NCBI RefSeq assembly: GCF_045617425.1
Contig: NZ_JAZLIO010000013.1
Span: 25,722 to 89,721 of the forward strand
Length of the DNA: 64,000 bases
Direction: 5' to 3'
DNA from: Carnobacterium_B sp045617425
GTDB lineage: Bacteria; Bacillota; Bacilli; Lactobacillales; Carnobacteriaceae
The position numbers and the translations under genes were made by a program. Every line of letters begins with the position of its first letter. The stretch's first letter is position 1. Positions 52,862-60,400 of the stretch are shown piece by piece. The notes beneath the pieces were generated by a model. It was not told the DNA's origin and did no database searches. It saw only the letters and a list, made by a program, of their open reading frames with translations.

Positions 52862-53422
52862 TTAAACAAACTGATTTTTCCATAAAATAACTTCATTTTG
52901 TTTCAATGATGCTTGGACATCAATAATGCGCTGATTTGAACTTCCTCTAAACTGTAAGGTCAAATCTTTTTTTGCCAATTCAAAACGTCCATCTACCAAA
53001 ACATCTAGCAAGGAAAGCAGTTCTAACTTGTCGTCAGATTCTTGCATCAATTCTTGCCAGGTATATCCTGTCCACGACCAGATATCTTTTGTTTCGCCAT
53101 ATTCAGAACGAATTCTTTTGGCTAGTGGAATTGCTACTTGAGTATTTAAAAATGGCTCTCCACCTAAGAGCGTTAAACCTTGGACGTAAGGTTGCCGTAA
53201 ATCTTCTATAATGGTATCTTCCAGTTCTGTTGTATATTCAAACCCGTATGCAAAATTTTGAGCAATTTTATTGTAACATCCTTTGCATGCAAACAAGCAC
53301 CCACTCATATACAAACTGCATCTCACACCTTCTCCATCAACAAAATTAAACGGTTTATAATCTGCGATTCGGCTTTGGCTGTAATCCTTAGCCAGCCACT
53401 CTTTTGGTTTAGGATTTCTCAT
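52862..53422 (-). CDS. nrdG: Anaerobic ribonucleotide reductase activating protein
   Basis: Radical-SAM activase that installs the glycyl radical on NrdD. The iron-sulfur motif CLFACKGCY is present, preceded by VDGEGVRCSLYMSG, then LLGGEPFLN. The ATG at 53422 gives a protein of 186 residues, follows GAGGAAGAG and overlaps the end of nrdD, so the two are coupled; an ATG at 53440 has no site. Confidence 0.92.
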   Translation of the reverse strand: MRNPKPKEWLAKDYSQSRIADYKPFNFVDGEGVRCSLYMSGCLFACKGCYNKIAQNFAYGFEYTTELEDTIIEDLRQPYVQGLTLLGGEPFLNTQVAIPLAKRIRSEYGETKDIWSWTGYTWQELMQESDDKLELLSLLDVLVDGRFELAKKDLTLQFRGSSNQRIIDVQASLKQNEVILWKNQFV

Positions 53423-55625
53423 CTTGTTTCTCTTCCTCATTATTTGACATATGTTTGACTCGGGCTAAAATTTCTTTATGTCTTCCATGAACCATTGGTC
53501 TAGCTTGAGGATTACCCAGATAGCCACAGGTTCTTTTTACAACATCACAGGTTTCTGGATTCGTATTGCCGCATTCTGGGCATTTAAATCCTCGCTCAGT
53601 TGGATCAAAATCGCCATCAAATCCACAATCGTAACAATGATCGATCGGTGTGTTGGTTCCTAGGTATCCAATACGGTCATAGGCGTAATCCCACACTGCT
53701 TCCAATGCTTTTGGATTCTGTTGCATATTTGGGTACTCACAATAGTGAATGAATCCCCCAGAAGTGAATTCCGGGTAGTCTTTTTCAAATTCAATTTTTT
53801 CGAATGGCGTCGGCTTTTTGCGAACATCATAATGGAAACTATTCGTATAATATTCTTTATCTGTAATATCATCTATTACACCAAACTTTTTCGTATCTAA
53901 ACGACAAAAGCGATCGGTTAAACTTTCACTTGGAGTTGAATACACACTAAAATGGTAGCCCTGTTCTTCGCCCCACGTATCTGCATCTTGTTTCATTTTT
54001 TTGAGAATCTCTAAAGTAAATGTTTTAGCTTCTCCATTCTTCTCCCAATCGGGTCCAAAAAATACCGTTGCTGTTTCATATAGCCCAATATACCCTAAAG
54101 ATACCGTAGCACGTTTGTCTTTAAACAAGTCATCAACATGAGCTTCTTTTTTGAGTCGCTTCCCAAAAGCTCCATGCTGATATAGAATGGGCGCATTTTC
54201 AGGTGTGGCTTCTTTTGTCCGTTGAACACGATAAACGAGTGCATCACGACAAACTATTAGTCGTTCATTCAATATTTCCCAAAACAATTCCATATTTCCA
54301 TTAGACTCCAAGGCTATACGCGGTAAATTCACGGTAACAACGCCTAAATTCATTCTCCCAGAGTTCACTTCATTTCCTTCTGTATCTGTCCACCCTTGTA
54401 AAAAAGAACGACAGCCCATTGGAGCTTTAAAACTACCTGTTAAAGCGACAATTTTATCGTACATCAAAACGTCCGGATACATTCTTTTCGTCGAACAAGT
54501 TAAAGCTAATTTTTTCAAATCGTAATTCTTATCTTCTGGATTTAAATTGATTCCGCTTTGAAGCGAAAATACAAGTTTTGGGAAAATAGCGGTTCTTTTT
54601 TCTTTACCCAAACCATTAATGCGCACAAGTAAGATGGATCGCTGAATTTCTCTTTCAAACCAATCTGTTCCTAGACCAAATCCTAATGTTGTAAAAGGTG
54701 TTTGTCCTTGAGATGAATAAAGCGTATTGATTTCATATTCTAAGCTTTGCATTGCATCATAAATATCTTTTTTTGTTTTGTCTTTTGCATACTGTTGCTG
54801 CTTTTCTTCACCTATAATCCATTCCTTAGCTGTTTCTAGATGTTTTTGATAATTTAAACGGCTGTATGGAGCCAGTACTTCATCGATTCGGTCTGCACTG
54901 CATCCGCCATATTGGCTAGAGGCTACATTGGCAATAATTTGAGCCATTTGAGCTGCAGCTGTTTGGATAGAACGTGGGCTTTCTACTTCTGCATTTCCGA
55001 TTTTAAAACCTTCATTAAACATACTTTTAAAATCAATCAAACAACAATTTGTCATTGGAGAATAGGGTTGATAATCTAAGTCATGATAATGAATATCTCC
55101 TTTTTGATGAGCATTAGCTACATGTTTTGGCAAGAGTTTAAGGCCAATAGATTTAGCAACTACCCCCGCAGTAAGATCTCTTTGCGTATTAAAGATATTG
55201 CTATCTTTATTCGCATTTTCATTAACCAGAGTTTGTTCTTTACGCAATAGATGGTGAATACCATAATTGATATCCGTTGATTGACTTCTTTCCAAATCAC
55301 GACGAGACCGATAAAGTAGATAGGCTTCTGCTAAATCAGGTTCGTGAGCATCTAATAAAGTATGTTCTACGATACTTTGAATTTCATAGATTTTGATATC
55401 TGCTGAAAATCGTTTTGCAATTTCCTCTTTTACTTTTGTGACAATTCCATTTAATTGTTTCACTGTTTCTTTATCGGTCTCTTTTTCTAATGACTGGTGT
55501 GCTTTCAACAAAGCAGAAAAGATTTTTTCTTCCTTAAATTCAACTTCACGACCATCTCTTTTCAATACTTTAAACCCTTTTTTGTTCACACTTTCACAAA
55601 TATTTACACCTTTTTCATATGTCAT
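53409..55625 (-). CDS. nrdD: Anaerobic ribonucleoside-triphosphate reductase
   Basis: Class III ribonucleotide reductase, 738 residues, makes dNTPs without oxygen. An ATP-cone domain fills residues 15-110 (KRDGREVEFKEEKIFSALLKA). The C-terminal zinc site is CYDCGFDGDF and CPECGNTNPETC, and the glycyl radical site is RTCGYLGN. The ATG at 55625 follows GAGGGTG; the frame extends to 55649 without a site. Two NrdR-like boxes lie upstream. nrdG overlaps its end. Confidence 0.95.
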   Translation of the reverse strand: MTYEKGVNICESVNKKGFKVLKRDGREVEFKEEKIFSALLKAHQSLEKETDKETVKQLNGIVTKVKEEIAKRFSADIKIYEIQSIVEHTLLDAHEPDLAEAYLLYRSRRDLERSQSTDINYGIHHLLRKEQTLVNENANKDSNIFNTQRDLTAGVVAKSIGLKLLPKHVANAHQKGDIHYHDLDYQPYSPMTNCCLIDFKSMFNEGFKIGNAEVESPRSIQTAAAQMAQIIANVASSQYGGCSADRIDEVLAPYSRLNYQKHLETAKEWIIGEEKQQQYAKDKTKKDIYDAMQSLEYEINTLYSSQGQTPFTTLGFGLGTDWFEREIQRSILLVRINGLGKEKRTAIFPKLVFSLQSGINLNPEDKNYDLKKLALTCSTKRMYPDVLMYDKIVALTGSFKAPMGCRSFLQGWTDTEGNEVNSGRMNLGVVTVNLPRIALESNGNMELFWEILNERLIVCRDALVYRVQRTKEATPENAPILYQHGAFGKRLKKEAHVDDLFKDKRATVSLGYIGLYETATVFFGPDWEKNGEAKTFTLEILKKMKQDADTWGEEQGYHFSVYSTPSESLTDRFCRLDTKKFGVIDDITDKEYYTNSFHYDVRKKPTPFEKIEFEKDYPEFTSGGFIHYCEYPNMQQNPKALEAVWDYAYDRIGYLGTNTPIDHCYDCGFDGDFDPTERGFKCPECGNTNPETCDVVKRTCGYLGNPQARPMVHGRHKEILARVKHMSNNEEEKQDEKS

Positions 55626-55652
55626 ACGCTTACACCCTCTTTTTCCCATTAA

Positions 55653-55668
55653 ATACTATATGTAGTTT
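55653..55668. promoter_or_regulatory. NrdR-like box 1
   Basis: Core CTATATGTAG, one mismatch from the NrdR core CTATATATAG. It lies exactly 30 bases from a second copy, the helical phasing known for paired NrdR boxes. Confidence 0.65.
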
Positions 55669-55682
55669 TTTAAAACAACATG

Positions 55683-55698
55683 ATTCTATATCTAGTAT
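55683..55698. promoter_or_regulatory. NrdR-like box 2, overlapping the -10 element
   Basis: Core CTATATCTAG, again one mismatch from the NrdR core. It overlaps the -10 hexamer TATACT of nrdD (minus strand, 55699-55694). Confidence 0.65.
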
Positions 55699-55722
55699 AT
55701 ACGGAACTTTCAGTTTCGTCTA
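55694..55722 (-). promoter_or_regulatory. Promoter of nrdDG
   Basis: Minus-strand TAGACG (55722-55717), 17-base spacer, TATACT (55699-55694). The -35 is imperfect. Confidence 0.5.
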
Positions 55723-55740
55723 CGATTTTCATGGATCATA

Positions 55741-55783
55741 AAAAAAGAATCACACATTGAAAATGCATGATTCCCATATTTTA
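55741..55783 (-). terminator. Terminator of the ogt transcript
   Basis: On the minus strand GAATCATGCAT pairs with ATGTGTGATTC (two G-U) around TTTCA, followed by seven T. Confidence 0.7.
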
Positions 55784-55785
55784 GA

Positions 55786-56322
55786 TTAGTTCATAGTGAT
55801 CTTGCTTAAAGCAGTCTTTTCTAGCATCAATAATTTTGCTTTCATCTCTAATGTTCCTCGGTACCCAGATAATTTTCCGTTTTTATGAATCACTCGATGG
55901 CAAGGAACGACAATCAACAATGGATTTCTTCCTATTGCTGTTCCAACAGCTCGATAAGAACCCGGCTGTCCAATTTGGATAGCTATTTCTCCATATGATT
56001 TTGTTTCGCCATATGGGATTCCTTTTAAAGCTCCCCATACTCTCTGTTGAAAAAGAGTTCCATCGACATCTATCGGAAAAGTAAATATTGTTCTAGACCC
56101 CGCAAAATATTCTAAGAACTGATAATGATACATCTCTAGCCTTATCTCATCTTCAATTAAAGAGGCTTTTGGGAAAAGTCTTGCAATTTCTATTTTAAGT
56201 TCACTCAAGAGTCCATTTAAAGATCCTACAAAACAAAGCCCATTTTCAGTTGCTGCTAAAGATAGCGTTCCTAGTTCATAGTCAAAAAAATGATAAAAAA
56301 TTTCCTTTTGGTCACTTGTCAT
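55786..56322 (-). CDS. ogt: Methylated-DNA-protein cysteine methyltransferase
   Basis: Suicide repair protein for O6-alkylguanine, 178 residues. The acceptor cysteine is in IVVPCHRVIHKNGKLSGYRG; the helix-turn-helix with the arginine finger is SYRAVGTAIGRNPL; preceding GIPYGETKSYGEIA is typical. GGGATGG precedes the ATG. It follows the tocopherol-cyclase-like gene by 17 bases and is probably co-transcribed. Confidence 0.94.
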   Translation of the reverse strand: MTSDQKEIFYHFFDYELGTLSLAATENGLCFVGSLNGLLSELKIEIARLFPKASLIEDEIRLEMYHYQFLEYFAGSRTIFTFPIDVDGTLFQQRVWGALKGIPYGETKSYGEIAIQIGQPGSYRAVGTAIGRNPLLIVVPCHRVIHKNGKLSGYRGTLEMKAKLLMLEKTALSKITMN

Positions 56323-56339
56323 TTTTCCATCCCTTTCGT

Positions 56340-57308
56340 TTAAGGTTCTACTATTTCTATACCCGCTAGTTTACTAAAATCTTGATATACCCTTTGACTT
56401 TTTTTATCTTTCAGTAAAATTTCAACTTCACCAGATAAGCCTTCTTTTATCATTTTAGTCATAATGCCATCTTTTGGAGCCATCAATTCACCCGCAGTTG
56501 TCATAATGCCTTTTATAGTTAGTTCAGCTTCTTTATTCTCCAGAAAAATAGTTACGGTATCTCTCTTTTGATTCTTTATTTTAATTTTACTGTTATTGTA
56601 TGTTGCAAATCGGTACTCTTTATCCTCTACCACTAGAGCACAGATAAATCCTTTAAAGGTTGTCACATGAAATGGAATATGTGCTACTGAAAAAAAGATA
56701 CTCGTACTTGGATTTTTAAAATGATTGGATTGTATCCAAGTGTATTCCTTAGGAAAAGAAGTACCCCAGTCTTTTTCAATGTAGCCTTTTCCCATTGTAA
56801 AATCAATTTTTTGATTATTTATATTCAAGAAACCTTTTATAGTATGATTCATACTGATTACACCATGGTAACACTCCATTTTTGGAATGTACGCAAACCC
56901 GCCCATAATGGAAGGGGAAAGCACAGTCTTTTTTATGACTTGAAAAGCATTTAATGTTAATTTCCCTTGAATAATTAGCTGTTCATCCCTGAGTTGAATC
57001 GAAATAAACGATTCTGTGAATATATTATCTCCAATTTGAACTAAAAATGGTTTATGTTGATAACTAAATTGATCTAACCTGTACCTAATATACCCTGTTT
57101 TTGTAACCTGCTCATTTTGTTCCGTTAACGCTACATAGATATATTGGATAAAACTATGCTCATCGCCTTTAACTAAACTCACTCCTGGAATAAAACTGAT
57201 ACTAGTTTTTTGGTCTATTGAAACTTGTTTATAATACCAGCCCTCAAAATAGTTCTTTTTATTTAACGTTCCTTGAAAAAGAATTGGATTCCGTATCTTG
57301 TCAAACAT
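56340..57308 (-). CDS. Tocopherol cyclase-like (lipocalin-fold) protein
   Basis: A 322-residue beta-rich protein without signal peptide. Diagnostic blocks are FEGWYYKQVSID with ISFIPGVS near the N-terminus, and GKGYIEKDWGTSFPKEYTWIQSNHF in the middle, the signature of the tocopherol cyclase/VTE1-like family. Plants use VTE1 to close the chromanol ring; bacteria lacking tocopherol carry homologues of unknown function. It shares a transcript with ogt. AGGGGGTTAG precedes the ATG. Confidence 0.85.
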   Translation of the reverse strand: MFDKIRNPILFQGTLNKKNYFEGWYYKQVSIDQKTSISFIPGVSLVKGDEHSFIQYIYVALTEQNEQVTKTGYIRYRLDQFSYQHKPFLVQIGDNIFTESFISIQLRDEQLIIQGKLTLNAFQVIKKTVLSPSIMGGFAYIPKMECYHGVISMNHTIKGFLNINNQKIDFTMGKGYIEKDWGTSFPKEYTWIQSNHFKNPSTSIFFSVAHIPFHVTTFKGFICALVVEDKEYRFATYNNSKIKIKNQKRDTVTIFLENKEAELTIKGIMTTAGELMAPKDGIMTKMIKEGLSGEVEILLKDKKSQRVYQDFSKLAGIEIVEP

Positions 57309-57461
57309 CAGCTAACCCCCTAATTCTGCTTCTATACCTGTATACTATCATATTACTAAATGTTTATATAATTCTACCTGACTATTGTAAGGGATAGATA
57401 AAACAATTTCTCTATCTATGGTAAAATAAACAAAGAAAATGAAAATGTAGGAGTGTTGACT

Positions 57462-58274
57462 ATGAAAGTAGGGTTCATTGGTATTGGAAATATGGCTGGC
57501 GCTATTATTAAAGGAATGATACAAAATGGACATACATCGAATCAAGATATTTATGTACACAATACAACTCCAGAAAAACTAGCACAGTTTACTGGAGAAA
57601 CCGGAACTCAAGCTTGTTCATCGAATAAAGAATTAGTAGCAAAAGTTGACGTGTTAGTGCTTGCAGCTAAACCAATTGTTTTCCCAACTATTTTAGCAGA
57701 TATAAAAGAAGATATTGCTACTCATCAACCTGTAGTGGTTTCTATTGCTGCTGGAACCACACTTCAAAAGCTATCCGAACTTTTGAGTGAAGGCAATCAA
57801 ACGCCTATTATACGAGCAATGCCAAACCTAAACTCACAAGTTGGAGAAGGGATGACCGCCCTTTGCGGAAATAATTACACTACTAAGGAACAGTTAGCAT
57901 TCGTTTTAAATATGTTTCAAGCGATTGGTGAAACGATTGCATTACCTGAAAAAGACTTTAGTACCTTCACAGCGATTGCTGGGAGTTCACCGGCATTTGT
58001 CTTTTTATTTATTGATTCATTAGCACGAGCCGCCGTCAAAAACGGAATACCTAAAGATGTAGCAACCAAAATTGCTGCTCAAGCCGTTCTTGGAAGTGGA
58101 AAATTAGTACTAGCTAGCAAAGAAACACCTTGGAATTTGATTGACCAAGTTTCTTCTCCTGGTGGAACAACTGTTGAAGGGATTCTAACCTTAGAAGATA
58201 CCGGTTTTATAACTTCTATCACTAAAGCGACTCAAGCTGTTATTAAAAAAGATCAAGATATGATGCAGCAATAA
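57462..58274 (+). CDS. proC: Pyrroline-5-carboxylate reductase
   Basis: Last step of proline synthesis, 270 residues. Rossmann motif VGFIGIGNMAGAIIKGM; RAMPNLNSQVGEGMTAL; C-terminal dimer motif DQVSSPGGTTVEGILTLE. The ATG at 57462 follows AGGAGTG; an ATG nine bases earlier is too near that site. The partner genes proBA are 32 kb away, so the pathway is split between two transcripts. Confidence 0.95.
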   Translation: MKVGFIGIGNMAGAIIKGMIQNGHTSNQDIYVHNTTPEKLAQFTGETGTQACSSNKELVAKVDVLVLAAKPIVFPTILADIKEDIATHQPVVVSIAAGTTLQKLSELLSEGNQTPIIRAMPNLNSQVGEGMTALCGNNYTTKEQLAFVLNMFQAIGETIALPEKDFSTFTAIAGSSPAFVFLFIDSLARAAVKNGIPKDVATKIAAQAVLGSGKLVLASKETPWNLIDQVSSPGGTTVEGILTLEDTGFITSITKATQAVIKKDQDMMQQ

Positions 58275-58289
58275 TGCAACTAATTCAAC

Positions 58290-58335
58290 AAAAAAGACGA
58301 CAACCCTTTATTATACTTGGTTGTCGTCTTTTTTG
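58290..58335. terminator. Bidirectional terminator between proC and tadA
   Basis: AAAAAAGACGACAACC and its complement form a 16-base stem with flanking A- and T-runs. It overlaps the last codons of tadA. Confidence 0.92.
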
Positions 58336-58835
58336 AGCAGTTCAGCTTTTCTTTGTAACTTTTCTTCTTTTTTACGTTTTCTTAATTCTTGGAAAAAATT
58401 GCTTAATAATTCGCCACATTCTTGTTCTAAAAGACCTGATTCAATTTGAACTTGATGATTAAACCGTTCATCCGTCAGTAAATTCATCAATGTGCCCGCT
58501 GTACCACCTTTAGGATCACTAGCTCCATAATAAAGCTCTTTTACACGAGACAAAATCATTGCACCACTACACATAGGACAAGGTTCCAATGTCACAAATA
58601 ACTGAGCTTCTTCCAATCGCCAATTCCCTATATTTCGATTAGCTTCTTGAATAGCTAACATTTCAGCATGTGTCGTTGCATCATTCGATTCTTCTCTTCT
58701 ATTGTGCCCGCGACCAATAATTTTTCCATTCAACACAACGATTGCACCAATAGGAACTTCTAATTTTTCTTTGGCTTTATAAGCTTCTTTAATCGCTTCT
58801 TGCATAAAATACGCTTTATCTTCTGTGGTTAACAT
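58311..58835 (-). CDS. tadA: tRNA adenosine(34) deaminase
   Basis: Deaminates the wobble adenosine of tRNA-Arg(ACG) to inosine, 174 residues. Zinc/catalytic motifs are THAEMLAI and LEPCPMCSGAMI; GHNRREESNDAT and DPKGGTAGTL are family blocks. The basic tail (RKRKKEEKLQRKAELLKK) extends beyond E. coli TadA. GAAGGAATGGG precedes the ATG. Its only substrate tRNA gene, tRNA-Arg(ACG), is in this window at 63.9 kb. Confidence 0.94.
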   Translation of the reverse strand: MLTTEDKAYFMQEAIKEAYKAKEKLEVPIGAIVVLNGKIIGRGHNRREESNDATTHAEMLAIQEANRNIGNWRLEEAQLFVTLEPCPMCSGAMILSRVKELYYGASDPKGGTAGTLMNLLTDERFNHQVQIESGLLEQECGELLSNFFQELRKRKKEEKLQRKAELLKKDDNQV

Positions 58836-58958
58836 CTTCCCATTCCTTCACCTGTTCTTTTCTTTATCATAGCATAATTTATCTACAAACTTATGAAAAA
58901 AATGATAGAATAGCATTATAGACTAAATGTAATGGTTTTCATTTAAAGGAGTGCTTTT

Positions 58959-59822
58959 ATGAATTTTAATCAGTTTAAAACTATTTACCCGTCTGCCTTT
59001 TTAACCGATGAAACAAAAAATGATCAGAATTACTTAACGTTTCCTTACGACAATCAATGGATTCACTTTGATAAAAAACAATTGACCTCTTCAGAAATGA
59101 AATTACTTTATCTTATCTTTAACAAAACGATTTCTGCTCAAAATACAGGCAATACGCAATCCAAATGGTCAGACTTTTTATTAGATGATCAGTTGCACTT
59201 GCCTATCGAAACCGGAGTTTATCGAGTCATTCAATTTGATATTAATAAAAAAGATACACGATTTGATAAGAAACTATGGCTAAGTTCTTTTAAAAGCTTC
59301 TTTAAAGATGTACAAGAAGCATTCTTTATTAATGACCACTATGGACTATTGATCCACCGCTATTCAAATTACTCAATTGCTCAAGATGAAACGATTGGAA
59401 TCTTACAAACCTTAGATGACGATTTTTCTACTAAAACTAGTGGTTATATTGGGCAACATTGGCCTATTTCTATAGACTTCAAACATTTTTTTAAAGAAGA
59501 ACAAGCTATCTTTTTTCATCAACTGAAAAGGAACAAACAAGTCTTTTCGTTACCTGATGTTGCACTTAGCTATTATGCTTCAGATACTCTCTCAAAAAGT
59601 CCTATTATTCAACACTTAAAAAAAGATTTGGCTTCACATCCAGAAACCAAAGAATTGATTACAGCAATTTGGTTAAATCAAGGAAATATCAGCTTGGCAG
59701 CAAAATATCTTTTTATCCATCGAAACACTTTGCAATACCGGTTAGATCGTTTCTATGAAGAATCAGGTCTCTCATTAAAAAATAGAAATGATTTACTTCT
59801 TTGTTACTTATTAACAATCTAA
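58959..59822 (+). CDS. PucR/CdaR-type regulator with C-terminal helix-turn-helix
   Basis: A 287-residue protein. The last 60 residues are a PucR C-terminal HTH: WLNQGNISLAAKYLFIHRNTL then QYRLDRFYEESGLSL. The N-terminal 220 residues have no recognised sensor domain. AAAGGAGTG precedes the ATG. It is divergent from tadA and no obvious target operon adjoins it. Regulated genes are unknown. Confidence 0.8.
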   Translation: MNFNQFKTIYPSAFLTDETKNDQNYLTFPYDNQWIHFDKKQLTSSEMKLLYLIFNKTISAQNTGNTQSKWSDFLLDDQLHLPIETGVYRVIQFDINKKDTRFDKKLWLSSFKSFFKDVQEAFFINDHYGLLIHRYSNYSIAQDETIGILQTLDDDFSTKTSGYIGQHWPISIDFKHFFKEEQAIFFHQLKRNKQVFSLPDVALSYYASDTLSKSPIIQHLKKDLASHPETKELITAIWLNQGNISLAAKYLFIHRNTLQYRLDRFYEESGLSLKNRNDLLLCYLLTI

Positions 59823-59873
59823 AAAGAATACTCTTGCTTTAAGTCATAACTTAACACAAGAGTATTCTTTTTT
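59822..59873. terminator. Terminator after the PucR-type gene
   Basis: AAGAATACTCTTG and CAAGAGTATTCTT with a long loop, then six T. Confidence 0.88.
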
Positions 59874-59889
59874 ATGAATGAAAACTACT

Positions 59890-60273
59890 TTATTTTTTTA
59901 ATTTATGTTTTAAATCTTTTTTATGATGTTTAAGTTCATGTTTCCAATCATGTTTTTTTTCCATGAAAGCATCTCTAAAATCACTAGTCGTATCTTTGAA
60001 ATGATCTCCATAAGAACTAACGCTACCTCTTAAATCTGAAACTTTGTCTACAACACTCAATAAGTTTGCAACTTCCATATCTGATAAATCATCTACAACA
60101 GTCATTGCTTTTTCGTTTCCTTTTAATTTTTCTTTTACAAAGTATCTTGCTCTTTTACGATTGATTTTAGACTCGATTTTTTCCATTGCCATATTTGATG
60201 AAGAAACAACAATTGCTCCCACTGCAACTACTGTTCCAACTCCTATTAATAAAGCTTTAGTTGAATTTTTCAT
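59890..60273 (-). CDS. Membrane-anchored lysine-rich protein, unknown function
   Basis: A 127-residue protein. One N-terminal helix (STKALLIGVGTVVAVGAIVV) anchors it. A basic stretch KINRKRARYFVKEKLKG follows, then an acidic helix, and a C-terminal tail very rich in Lys and His (KHDWKHELKHHKKDLKHKLK). The tail may bind nucleic acid, membrane phosphates or metal; none is shown. The ATG at 60273 is preferred after AAAGGAAAG; a frame to 60297 lacks a site. Confidence 0.7.
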   Translation of the reverse strand: MKNSTKALLIGVGTVVAVGAIVVSSSNMAMEKIESKINRKRARYFVKEKLKGNEKAMTVVDDLSDMEVANLLSVVDKVSDLRGSVSSYGDHFKDTTSDFRDAFMEKKHDWKHELKHHKKDLKHKLKK

Positions 60274-60340
60274 GAACAGCCACTTTCCTTTCGACATTTC
60301 TTTATTTTTATCATAGCAGAAAGAAAATTAAAACACGAAT

Positions 60341-60380
60341 AAAAACATCTACTATCTTTAAAAGATAGCAGATGTTTTAC
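60341..60380. terminator. Terminator downstream of clpC
   Basis: AAACATCT-A-CTATCTTT pairs with AAAGATAG-C-AGATGTTT; T-runs on both sides. Serves clpC on the minus strand. Confidence 0.85.
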
Positions 60381-60400
60381 TTTTCCAATTAACAATCAGA

